Source of the DNA: Streptomyces genisteinicus
GTDB lineage: Bacteria; Actinomycetota; Actinomycetes; Streptomycetales; Streptomycetaceae
Length of the DNA: 64,000 nt
Direction of reading: 5' to 3'
NCBI RefSeq assembly: GCF_014489615.1
Contig: NZ_CP060825.1
Coordinates: forward strand, 4,102,501 to 4,166,500
A model generated the notes under the pieces. That model saw only the letters and a program-made list of their open reading frames with translations. It was not told the DNA's origin and made no database searches. Shown piece after piece: positions 49,360 to 57,082 of the stretch. Every line of letters begins with the position of its first letter. Within the stretch, counting starts at the first letter, position 1. A program made the translations under genes and the position numbers.

Positions 49360-51906
49360 ATGAACTCCCTCTCCAGACGCCTCGCCGCGCTGCGCACGCG
49401 CGCCCTGTCCACCGGTGCCGCGTGCGCCGTGCTGGCCACCGTGGTGCCCGTGCTCACGATCGGCCCCGGCGCCGCCACGGCCCAGGCCGCACCGCTGCCC
49501 GGAGGACTCGGTCCCTGCGTGCCGGGCGCCTGCCCCGACCTGTTCCCCGGGATCGGCAACGGTGCGTTCGCGGGCCGGGACGACGGCGTCAACATCTTCG
49601 TGGGCGAGGACTTCCTCGTGCGCGGCCGTGCCGCGGAGGCCGAGGGCCGCGTCGTCGTGCTCGACACCTTCGACCAGGACAAGGACCCGGCGGGCGGCGC
49701 CAACTACAACCTCGGCATCGCCGGAGTCGGGTCCCGTGTGCCCCCGTCCGTCGACACGCCCTTCCTCACGACGGGCGGCGACGTCACCATCGCGGCGGGC
49801 GAGACGCTGGACACCACCGGCGGTCTGGTCGAGGAGCGCGGGATCGTCCGCTACGCGGGCACCCTCAGCGGAACGATCACCGGTGAGCCCGATCCCGACC
49901 CGGACGCCGTCGACCCCTACGCCGGACTGCGCGACGAGCTCACAGCGGCCAGCCAGTGCTACGCGCGGGTGGACGGACAGCCGCGCACGCCGACCGGCAC
50001 CGCGGTCAACCAGGGCTTCCAGACCCTCTTCACGGGTGACGGGACGTCCGCCCTCCAGGTCTTCAACGTCGACTTCGACATGGTGGCGGCAGGCGGCGGA
50101 CAGCAGGGCATCGTCTTCGCCGGGATCCCGGACGACGCGACCGTGCTCGTCAACGTCTTCGGCGCGGACCGGGTCCTGAACACGTACAGCGGCGGCATCG
50201 ACGACGCCACCGACCCGCTCAACGCCTACCGCGAGCGGCTGCTGTGGAACTACCCCGACGCCACGGACATCGCTCTGACGGGCACCGGCCAGTTCCAGGG
50301 CAGCTTCCTCATGGGCGAGCAGTCCTCGCAGACCACGGTGAGCCTCCCGGGGATCAACGGACGCTTCTTCACGACCGGTTCGCTCACCCACACCAGTTCG
50401 GCCGGCGGCGGGGGCGGGCAGGAGTTCCACGCCTACCCGTTCGACGGCGACCTCCCCGACTGCGGCACCCCGCCGCCCACGACGGGCCAGGTGCGGGTGG
50501 TGAAGACCGACGCGGAGACGGGTGAGCCGCTGGCGGGCGCCGAGTTCGAGCTGTGGCGCGAGACGAACGGCGTCGCGGGCCTGCAGACCGGCGGGGCCAC
50601 CCCCGACACGCTCGTCACCGAGTGCACGACGCCCGCTTCGGGCCTGTGCTCGTCCACCACGACGACGGGGACGTACTACTGGCGGGAGACCGAGGCCCCC
50701 GACGGCTACCAGCTGCCGGACCCGAACGTCTTCGGCCCGCTGGAGCTCGACAGCGACAACGCGGACAGCGGTGTCCAGGTCGAAGCGGTCAACAGCCGGT
50801 CGCCGCAGCCGCCCACGACGGGTCAGGTGCGGGTGCTGAAGACGGACGCCGAGTCGGGTGAGCCGCTGGCGGGCGCCGAGTTCGAGCTGTGGCGCGAGAC
50901 GAACGATGTCGCGGGCCTCCAGACGACCGGCACGGACCCGGACACCATGGTGACCACCTGCACCACGCCCGCTTCGGGCCTGTGCTCGTCCACCACGACG
51001 ACGGGGACGTACTACTGGCGGGAGACCGAGGCCCCCGACGGCTACCGGCTGCCGAACCCGAACGTCTTCGGCCCGCTGGTCCTGACCGCGGAGAACGCCT
51101 CCGCCGGTGTGCAGGTCGAGGCCGAGAACACGGAGCTGCCCCAGCCCTCGGTGGTGGGCCAGGTGCGCGTGGTGAAGACGGACGCCGAGTCGGGTGAGCC
51201 GCTGGCGGGCGCCGAGTTCGAGCTGTGGCGCGAGACCAACGGCGTCACGGGCCTCCAGACGACCGGCACGGACCCGGACACCATGGTCACGACCTGCACC
51301 ACGCCCGCCTCCGGTGTCTGCTCCCGGCTGGTCCTGGCGGGCACGTTCTACTGGCGGGAGACCGACGCGCCCGACGGCTACCGGCTGCCGGACCCGAACG
51401 TCTTCGGCCCGCTGGTCCTGACCGCCGAGAACGCCTCCGCCGGTGTCCAGGTCGAGGCCGAGAACACCCGCACCCCCGAGCCCCCGGCCACGGGATCGCT
51501 CACCCTGGTGAAGTCGGACGCCAAGAACGGCGCTCTGCTGGCCGGGGCGGTCTTCGAGCTGTGGCGCGAGACGAACGGCGTCGACGGACTGCAGCGGACC
51601 GGCACCGACCCCGACACCCGCGCCGACGCGGGATGCGCCACCGACACCGCGGGCCGGTGCGTCTTCGACGACCTGCCGCTCGGTGAGTACTACCTCGTCG
51701 AGACCGCGGTGCCCGAGGGCTACGTCCTGCCGGACAACCCGGTCACCGGGCCGTACGAGGTGACCGAGGAGAACAGCGGCCGGGGCGTCACCGTCGAGCT
51801 CGACAACGAGCGCGGCGAACCCTGCAAGGGCAAGGACTGCAAGCCCTGCGAGGGCAAGGGCTGCACGGCGGACGCGGACCGCGCCCGCGGCGCCTCGCGC
51901 GTCTGA
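49360..51906 (+). CDS. Secreted choice-of-anchor A surface protein with four SpaA-like repeats
   Basis: An 848-residue exported protein. The signal peptide is about 1-44. The choice-of-anchor A domain covers about 55-370 (GIGNGAFAGRDDGVNIFVGE and NVFGADRVLNTYSGG). Four prealbumin-like SpaA domains follow from about 375, each of exactly 112 residues. Each carries the pattern of an intramolecular isopeptide bond: Lys in VVKTDA or its equivalent, Glu in the E-x-EAPDGY segment, Asn before the next unit. The fourth domain diverges most. The C-terminus (CKGKDCKPCEGKGC...) has four Cys and no LPXTG, transmembrane helix or SLH, so how it stays on the wall is unclear. The ATG start lacks a good Shine-Dalgarno. 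Confidence 0.9.
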   Translation: MNSLSRRLAALRTRALSTGAACAVLATVVPVLTIGPGAATAQAAPLPGGLGPCVPGACPDLFPGIGNGAFAGRDDGVNIFVGEDFLVRGRAAEAEGRVVVLDTFDQDKDPAGGANYNLGIAGVGSRVPPSVDTPFLTTGGDVTIAAGETLDTTGGLVEERGIVRYAGTLSGTITGEPDPDPDAVDPYAGLRDELTAASQCYARVDGQPRTPTGTAVNQGFQTLFTGDGTSALQVFNVDFDMVAAGGGQQGIVFAGIPDDATVLVNVFGADRVLNTYSGGIDDATDPLNAYRERLLWNYPDATDIALTGTGQFQGSFLMGEQSSQTTVSLPGINGRFFTTGSLTHTSSAGGGGGQEFHAYPFDGDLPDCGTPPPTTGQVRVVKTDAETGEPLAGAEFELWRETNGVAGLQTGGATPDTLVTECTTPASGLCSSTTTTGTYYWRETEAPDGYQLPDPNVFGPLELDSDNADSGVQVEAVNSRSPQPPTTGQVRVLKTDAESGEPLAGAEFELWRETNDVAGLQTTGTDPDTMVTTCTTPASGLCSSTTTTGTYYWRETEAPDGYRLPNPNVFGPLVLTAENASAGVQVEAENTELPQPSVVGQVRVVKTDAESGEPLAGAEFELWRETNGVTGLQTTGTDPDTMVTTCTTPASGVCSRLVLAGTFYWRETDAPDGYRLPDPNVFGPLVLTAENASAGVQVEAENTRTPEPPATGSLTLVKSDAKNGALLAGAVFELWRETNGVDGLQRTGTDPDTRADAGCATDTAGRCVFDDLPLGEYYLVETAVPEGYVLPDNPVTGPYEVTEENSGRGVTVELDNERGEPCKGKDCKPCEGKGCTADADRARGASRV
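50485..51828 (+). repeat. Four tandem 336-bp (112-codon) repeats
   Basis: The ggc/ggt/gga codon that starts each unit is at 50485, 50821, 51157 and 51493, a strict 336-bp period. Units 1-3 are nearly identical in blocks such as GAGCCGCTGGCGGGCGCCGA, which suggests recent duplication or gene conversion; unit 4 is older. They encode the SpaA-like domains. Confidence 0.95.
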
Positions 51907-51914
51907 CGCGGGTC

Positions 51915-51952
51915 ACCCGCCCGGCCGACCAGCGGTGGTCGGCCGGGCGGGT
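51915..51952 (+). terminator. Hairpin after the surface-protein gene
   Basis: A 17-bp perfect stem (ACCCGCCCGGCCGACCA / TGGTCGGCCGGGCGGGT) with a 4-base loop, starting 9 bases past the stop. It separates the surface protein from the L,D-transpeptidase gene. Confidence 0.87.
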
Positions 51953-51997
51953 GCGCTGTTCCACTCGGGACCAGCCCGCGCACCCTGGAGGACCCGC

Positions 51998-52726
51998 ATG
52001 AACCCCGTCCGTTCCGCCGGAGTCCCGGCAGCCCTCGCCGTGCTCGTCTGCGCGTTCGCTCCGGCTCCGGCCGCGGCGGCTCCGGCCGGCGACACCCCGT
52101 GCACCGCCGCCACCGGCCCGTACCAGCGGCAGATGGAGAGCCATCTGGGGCTGACCGTGGACGGCCGCCAGTCCGAGGCGGACTGCCAGGCGGTGCGCGC
52201 CTTCCAGACGGAGCACGGCACCCCGCGCCGCGACGGCTACGCCGACCTGGCCACGTACCGCACGATGGTCGCCGTCGAGGCGGCGCCCGACCCGAACGCC
52301 GAGGGGCGTTGCCCGGTCCGCACATACCGTGTGACCTGCGTCGACATGGACCGCCAGCTGCTGTGGGTGCAGACCGGGGACGCCGTGGACTTCGGGCCCG
52401 TGCCCATCCGCACCGGCCGGGACGCGCAGGAGACCCGCCCCGGCATGCACGAGATCTACTGGCGCAGCCGCGACCACGTCTCCACCCTCTACGACGACGC
52501 GCCGATGCCGTACGCGCAGTTCTTCGACGGCGGCCAGGCCCTCCACGGGCGGCCCGGCGACCTGTACGACGGAGGAGGCTCGGCGGGCTGTGTGAACCTC
52601 TCCCTGGACGACGCCTCCGCGCTCTGGGACCTGCTCGACGTCGACGACAGCGTCTACGTGTGGGGCGTGAAGCCGGGCACCGCGGACCGGTCCGCCGCCC
52701 CGGACCGCGCCGCCACCGCGGACTGA
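51998..52726 (+). CDS. L,D-transpeptidase with peptidoglycan-binding domain
   Basis: A 242-residue secreted enzyme. The signal peptide is about 1-28 (AAAA-type end). A peptidoglycan-binding domain follows (QRQMESHLGLTVDGRQSEAD, residues 43-62). The YkuD domain has HGRPGDLYDGGGSAGCVNLS, with the catalytic Cys in SxGCxN and its His at the start. It makes 3-3 cross-links or attaches proteins to peptidoglycan. The ATG has GGAGGACCC upstream. It follows the surface protein by 91 bases but behind a terminator, so it probably has its own promoter. Confidence 0.93.
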   Translation: MNPVRSAGVPAALAVLVCAFAPAPAAAAPAGDTPCTAATGPYQRQMESHLGLTVDGRQSEADCQAVRAFQTEHGTPRRDGYADLATYRTMVAVEAAPDPNAEGRCPVRTYRVTCVDMDRQLLWVQTGDAVDFGPVPIRTGRDAQETRPGMHEIYWRSRDHVSTLYDDAPMPYAQFFDGGQALHGRPGDLYDGGGSAGCVNLSLDDASALWDLLDVDDSVYVWGVKPGTADRSAAPDRAATAD

Positions 52727-52940
52727 TCCCGGACGCCGCCACCGGGGTGCCGGACGGCCGCCACCCCGGGTGCGGAGAGCGCGCCGGTCCCGGCCGCCCG
52801 GCGTGACGCCCCTCACGCCGTGCGCCCGGCGCCGCCCGCCCGGCGTGATCCCCGCCTCCCCGCGGACCTCCTCCGTACATCTGCCCGACCGACCCCGTTA
52901 AGCTCGCGGGTCACGACCGGCAACAGATGGAGATGTGGAC

Positions 52941-53816
52941 GTGTCCCGAGCGCGTGTGGGTGTGGCCGTACTGACGATGGGCACCCGTCCGGCCGAACTG
53001 CGGGCCCTGCTCGACTCGGTGGCCGCGCAGGACCTGCCCGCCACCCGGATCGTCGTCGTCTCCAACGGCGCCGCGCTCCCCGAACTGCCCGCCGGTGTCA
53101 CCGGAGTGGAGCTGCCGGAGAACCTGGGCGTGGCCGGCGGGCGCAACGTCGCCATGGAGCGGCTGCGCGAGTTCGGGGACATCGACATCCTGGTCGACCT
53201 CGACGACGACGGGCTCCTGATCGAGCCCGACGTCTTCAGCCGCCTCTCGGCGATGTACGAGGCCGACCCCCGGCTCGGCATCGTCAGCTTCCGCATCGCC
53301 GACGAGACCGGCTTCACCCAGCGCCGGCACGTCCCGCGGATCGGCCGGACCGATCCGATGCGGGGCGGCCAGGTCACCACGTTCCTCGGCGGCGGGCACG
53401 CGCTGTCGATGCCGATGCTGGAACGTGTCGGCGGCTGGCCGGACGACTTCTTCTTCACCCACGAGGAGACGGACCTCGCCTGGCGGGCGCTGGACGACGG
53501 CTGGAAGATCCTCTACGCCCCCGAGCTGGTGCTCCAGCATCCGCGGACCGCGCCCACCCGGCACGGCGTGTACTACCGGATGACGGCGCGCAACCGCGTC
53601 TGGCTCGCCAAGCGGAACCTCCCGGCGCTGCTCGTGCCGCTCTACCTCGGTTCCTGGACCGCCCTGACGCTGGCCCGCACCCGGTCGGGCTCGGGACTGC
53701 GCGCCTGGTTCGGCGGCTTCGCCGAGGGCGTCCGCACGCCCTGCGGCGAGCGCCGGCCGATGCGGTGGAGCACCGTGTGGCTGATGGCGCGCCTGGGCCG
53801 GCCGCCGGTGGTCTGA
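52941..53816 (+). CDS. Family 2 glycosyltransferase
   Basis: A 291-residue GT-A enzyme. VGVAVLTMGTRPAELRALLD is the N-terminal nucleotide-binding strand, and ILVDLDDDGLLIEPD (about 90-104) carries the DxD metal site. FLGGGHALSMPMLERVGGWP and FFFTHEETDLAWRALDDGW (catalytic ED) complete the core, and WTALTLARTRSG may form a membrane-associated helix. It probably transfers a sugar to a cell-surface polymer; the acceptor is unknown. GTG 52941 is chosen because GGAG lies 8 bases before it; the earlier GTG has only two bases. It is convergent with the next gene. Confidence 0.9.
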   Translation: MSRARVGVAVLTMGTRPAELRALLDSVAAQDLPATRIVVVSNGAALPELPAGVTGVELPENLGVAGGRNVAMERLREFGDIDILVDLDDDGLLIEPDVFSRLSAMYEADPRLGIVSFRIADETGFTQRRHVPRIGRTDPMRGGQVTTFLGGGHALSMPMLERVGGWPDDFFFTHEETDLAWRALDDGWKILYAPELVLQHPRTAPTRHGVYYRMTARNRVWLAKRNLPALLVPLYLGSWTALTLARTRSGSGLRAWFGGFAEGVRTPCGERRPMRWSTVWLMARLGRPPVV

Positions 53817-53852
53817 CCCCCTGCGACCCCGTTCCTCGCCGAGCCTCGCCCC

Positions 53853-54296
53853 TCAGCGCCCGGCCCCCGGGTCCGGGTCCGGGTCCTCGGCGAACGTGAT
53901 GCGGGCGAGCCGGCTGTCCAGCCAGTCCTCCAGGCGGGTGGGCTGCACGATCGTGCCGGGATTGTGCGGCTGGTTGAGGTCGGCGACGACCGCGGCGAGG
54001 ACCCGGCGGCGTTCCTCCGGATCGGTCACCGGGGCGGCCGTCGCCGCCAGGTCCGCCCGCACCCCGTGCTTGAGGTGGAACGTGAACGCAGGCCGGGCCA
54101 GCAGGTTGGCGTACCAGTCGGTGGGCCGGCCCGACGTGCCGCTGCACAGGTAGGTGGCGCCGAGAGCCCGGTAGAAGAAGATCTCGATGCGCCGGGGCAC
54201 GCCGCTGCGGCGGCCCGTCGTGGTGATGTCGACGATCCTCTCCCGGGTGCCGGCGGCCGGGGTGATCTCGATCGCTGCGCGGATCGCTGCGTCCAT
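53853..54296 (-). CDS. Deazaflavin-dependent nitroreductase-family protein (Ddn-like)
   Basis: A 147-residue split-barrel protein of the F420-dependent Ddn/DUF385 family. RRSGVPRRIEIFFYRALGAT (about 29-48) and the segment LCSGTSGRPTDWYANLLARP (residues ~50-70) are the F420-binding loops, with RPAFTFHLK after them. Family members reduce quinones or nitro compounds. The start is the ATG of MDAAIRAAIEI with AAAGGA upstream. It lies 79 bases downstream of the SDR gene on the same strand, so co-transcription is probable, under the divergent TetR. Confidence 0.9.
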   Translation of the reverse strand: MDAAIRAAIEITPAAGTRERIVDITTTGRRSGVPRRIEIFFYRALGATYLCSGTSGRPTDWYANLLARPAFTFHLKHGVRADLAATAAPVTDPEERRRVLAAVVADLNQPHNPGTIVQPTRLEDWLDSRLARITFAEDPDPDPGAGR

Positions 54297-54375
54297 GAGC
54301 GGGTCCTTTCGCGTGAGGGCGGGCCGGAGGGCGGGCAGGCGCCGGAGACGTCCTGCCCGCGCCGCGGCGGGGTGG

Positions 54376-55167
54376 TCAGGCAGCCGTCTCGTGCGTGTCG
54401 TGCTGCAGTGCGGGGCCGAGCAGCAGGCCGCCGTCGACGACGAACTCCGCGCCGGTGACGAAGGACGCCTCGGACGAGCTGAGGTACAGCAGCGCACGGG
54501 TGATGTCGGCGGGCTCGCCGAGCCGCGGGATCGCGAACGGCTCGGGGGAGTAGAAGTCCGAGATGGGGGCCTCGCTCCCGGCGGCGGGCTCGGTGATGAA
54601 GGGGGTGGCGACGACACCCGGGTGGATGGCGTTGACGCGGATGCCGTCGCGTCCCAGTTCCAGGGCCGCGGTCTTCGTCAGGCCGCGCACCCCCCACTTG
54701 CTGGTCACGTACGGGGCGTAGTGCGCGGTGCCGCCGATGCCGGAGGTGGAGGCGATGTTGACGATCACGCCGCCGCCGGCCCGCCGCAGCGAGGGCGCCG
54801 CGGTCTTGATGCCGAGGAACGTCCCGGTGAGGTTGATGCCCAGGATGCGGTTCCAGACCCGCTGCTCGGTGGCCTCCACGGGTGCCGGGGGATTCTGCAC
54901 GCCGGCGTTGTTGACCAGGACGGACAGCGGGCCGAAGTGCTCCTCCGCACGGGCGAGGGCCTGCTGCCAGGACTGCTCGTCGGTGACGTCGAGCCGGACG
55001 TACAGGGCGCGGTCGCCGAGCTCGGCGGCGAGGGCCGAGCCGCGGTCCTCGGCGATGTCGGCGATCACCACCCGGGCGCCCTCGGCGTGGTAGGCGCGCA
55101 CATGGCTCGCCCCCTGTCCGCCGGTGCCGCCGGTGACGAGAACGGTCTGGTTGTCGAAGCGTCCCAT
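54376..55167 (-). CDS. SDR oxidoreductase (3-alpha-hydroxysteroid / glucose dehydrogenase branch)
   Basis: A 263-residue classical SDR. TGGTGGQGASHVRAYHAEGA (12-31) is the cofactor loop; ADIAED after strand 2 has Asp, so NAD is preferred. VNNAG at about 85, VNIASTSG with the catalytic Ser, and the YVTSK pair at about 152-156 are all present. Close to 20-beta or 3-alpha hydroxysteroid dehydrogenases, but substrate is inferred. The ATG has GGAAGG upstream. It is divergent from a TetR gene and shares the 55222-55290 operators, so steroid- or xenobiotic-responsive control is likely. Confidence 0.92.
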   Translation of the reverse strand: MGRFDNQTVLVTGGTGGQGASHVRAYHAEGARVVIADIAEDRGSALAAELGDRALYVRLDVTDEQSWQQALARAEEHFGPLSVLVNNAGVQNPPAPVEATEQRVWNRILGINLTGTFLGIKTAAPSLRRAGGGVIVNIASTSGIGGTAHYAPYVTSKWGVRGLTKTAALELGRDGIRVNAIHPGVVATPFITEPAAGSEAPISDFYSPEPFAIPRLGEPADITRALLYLSSSEASFVTGAEFVVDGGLLLGPALQHDTHETAA

Positions 55168-55221
55168 GGTGCGGGCCTTCCGTGACGGTGGTTCGTGATG
55201 GGGATCGAGGCGAGGTGACGT

Positions 55222-55290
55222 GGTGAGTCAAGTGACTCGCCTCGCCTCGAACGCTACGAGCGGACCGGGTGGTGAGTCAAGTGGGTCACC
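55222..55290. promoter_or_regulatory. Two 20-bp TetR operators
   Basis: GGTGAGTCAAGTGACTCGCC (55222-55241) and GGTGAGTCAAGTGGGTCACC (55271-55290) are imperfect palindromes of one design, 49 bp apart. The second abuts TAGGAT (55298-55303), the candidate -10 of the TetR gene; the first would cover the SDR promoter. Confidence 0.87.
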
Positions 55291-55309
55291 TCGCCCGTAG
55301 GATGTCGGT

Positions 55310-55960
55310 ATGACCACTGAGCCCTCGGCCTACCACCAGCGCGTCGCCGGGCAGAAGCGGGCGGCGATCCTGGCGGCCGCCACCCGCCTGTTCCTCGATT
55401 CCGGCTACGACCGGACCTCCCTCGCCAAGATCGCCGAGGCGGCCGGTGTGTCGAAGGCGACGCTGTTCAAGCAGTTCCCGACCAAGGCGGCGCTGTTCGA
55501 CGCGATCGTCACCGCCTCGTGGCGGTCCGGGGAGGAGGACGAGGCGGCCCACCCGGCGGCCGGTGATCCGCGCGCGGGCCTCACCGCCATCGGCCGGCGC
55601 TACGCCGCGCTGCTGACCCGCCCCGGGATGGCCGACCTGTTCCGCATCGTCATCGCCGAGCTGCACCGTTTCCCGGAGCTGGCGGAAACCCAGTTCAACC
55701 GCGGGAAGATGCCCTACTTCGCCTCGGTGCGGCGCTATCTGGAGGCGGAGCGCGCCGCCGGCACGGTCGCGCTGGACGACGCCGACCTCGCCGCCACGCA
55801 GTTCCTCGGGATGATCTCCAACTACGTCTTCTGGCCCCGGATGCTGCTGGCGCACTGGGCCCCCGACCAGCCGGTGACGGACCACGTCGTGGACGAGGCC
55901 GTGCTGATGATGCTGGCCCGGTACGCGACGCCGGCGGGACGGCCTGACGCGGCGTCCTGA
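55310..55960 (+). CDS. TetR/AcrR-family transcriptional repressor
   Basis: A 216-residue regulator. The HTH is about 15-60 (RAAILAAATRLFLDSGYDRT, LAKIAEAAGVSKATLFKQFP). The C-terminal domain is TetR_C_14-like (AALLTRPGMADLFRIVIAEL, LDDADLAATQFLGMISNYVF). It is divergent from the SDR/Ddn operon and binds, by inference, the two repeats in the gap. TAGGAT ends 6 bases before the ATG with no Shine-Dalgarno, so it is likely leaderless. A 23-bp perfect hairpin follows. Confidence 0.94.
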   Translation: MTTEPSAYHQRVAGQKRAAILAAATRLFLDSGYDRTSLAKIAEAAGVSKATLFKQFPTKAALFDAIVTASWRSGEEDEAAHPAAGDPRAGLTAIGRRYAALLTRPGMADLFRIVIAELHRFPELAETQFNRGKMPYFASVRRYLEAERAAGTVALDDADLAATQFLGMISNYVFWPRMLLAHWAPDQPVTDHVVDEAVLMMLARYATPAGRPDAAS

Positions 55961-55970
55961 CGACACCCCG

Positions 55971-56024
55971 CCCGGGACCCTCCGCTCCCCGGGCCCGTGC
56001 CCCCGGGGAGCGGAGGGTCCCGGG
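55971..56024. terminator. Long perfect hairpin between TetR and hydrolase genes
   Basis: A 23-bp perfect inverted repeat (left arm 55971-55993, right arm 56002-56024) with an 8-base loop, between converging genes. It is the longest perfect stem I found in the window. Confidence 0.9.
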
Positions 56025-56044
56025 GCACGGCGGCGGCGGCCCGC

Positions 56045-56926
56045 TCAGCGGTCGGCGAGGGCGCGGATCTCCGCGGCGATCAGCGCGGGGTCCTCCTCCG
56101 CCATGAAGTGCCCGCACCCGACGGTGCGGTGCCGCAGATCCGGCGCCCACGCACTCCACAGGCCCTCCGCGTGGTAGCCCAGCGCGGCCCCCCAGTCCTG
56201 CTGGAGCACGGTGACGGGCACCGAAATCCGGTTGCCGGCGTCGCGGTCGGCGGCGTCGTGGTCGACGTCGATGCCCGCGGACGCGCGGTAGTCGGCCACG
56301 ATCGAGGGGACGGCGGCGGCGCAGGCGTCCAGGTAGCGGCGGCGGACCTCGTCCGGCATCGCGGCGGGGCCCGACGCCCAGGCGTCGAGGAAGTGGCCGA
56401 AGAAGGCGTCGGGGCTCGCCCCGATCATCGCCTCCGGCAGCCCGGGCTCCTGCGCCATGAGGTAGAGGTGGAAGCCGACCGCGGCGGACAGGCCCCGCAG
56501 CGAGTCCCACATGTCGAGCGTCGGCAGCACGTCCAGCATCGCGACCCGCCGCACCGCCCCGGGGTGGTCCATGGCCGCCCGGAACGCGACCAGCGCTCCC
56601 CGGTCGTGGCCGACCAGGTCGAAGCCGTCGTGTCCGAGCTCGGCGGCGAGGCGGACGACGTCCCGCGCCATGGTCCGCTTGGAGTACACGTCGGGCCCGG
56701 TCTCGGCGGGCTTGTCGCTCTCCCCGTAGCCGCGCAGGTCGGGGCAGATGACCGTGCGGTCGGCCGCGAGGTCGGCGGCGACGTGCCGCCACATCAGATG
56801 GGTCTGCGGGAAGCCGTGCAGCAGCACGACGGGGCGGCCGGCGCCGCCGACGGCGGCGTGCAGGGACACGCCGTCGTCGACGCGCACGCGGTGCGGGGTG
56901 AAGCCGGGGATGCTCAGGGATGTCAC
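56045..56926 (-). CDS. Alpha/beta hydrolase (epoxide hydrolase/haloacetate dehalogenase type)
   Basis: A 293-residue hydrolase. The oxyanion segment is VVLLHGFPQTHLMWRHVA (33-50) and the nucleophile elbow VGHDRGALVAF (about 104-114), with Asp rather than Ser as nucleophile. DLRGYGESDKP and the His of TVGCGHFMAEEDP close the triad. The Asp nucleophile and cap favour epoxide hydrolase or haloacetate dehalogenase. The GTG start has AGGAG five bases upstream; an upstream frame is Pro/Arg-rich and rejected. It diverges from the BTAD regulator across ~156 bases. Confidence 0.93.
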   Translation of the reverse strand: MTSLSIPGFTPHRVRVDDGVSLHAAVGGAGRPVVLLHGFPQTHLMWRHVAADLAADRTVICPDLRGYGESDKPAETGPDVYSKRTMARDVVRLAAELGHDGFDLVGHDRGALVAFRAAMDHPGAVRRVAMLDVLPTLDMWDSLRGLSAAVGFHLYLMAQEPGLPEAMIGASPDAFFGHFLDAWASGPAAMPDEVRRRYLDACAAAVPSIVADYRASAGIDVDHDAADRDAGNRISVPVTVLQQDWGAALGYHAEGLWSAWAPDLRHRTVGCGHFMAEEDPALIAAEIRALADR

Positions 56927-57082
56927 AGCAGCTCCTGGTGCTCGTGGCAGGGTGGAGACGTCTCCGGTGCCGGTGTCCGGCCCCGGGTCTCGGGGACGTC
57001 GTCCACACTGCGGGCCCCGGATCAGCGATCGATGAGCGCACGTGCGGGCCCGCGACGGCGCGGAGCGCGGGAGGGCCGTGCG

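Noticed and set aside
50485..51828. CRISPR array or mobile-element repeats
   Set aside because: The repeats are in-frame protein domains of fixed 336-bp period; no CRISPR spacers, terminal inverted repeats or transposase are seen.
49360..51906. LPXTG sortase anchor on the surface protein
   Set aside because: The C-terminal 60 residues have neither LPXTG-type motif nor a hydrophobic segment and positive tail.
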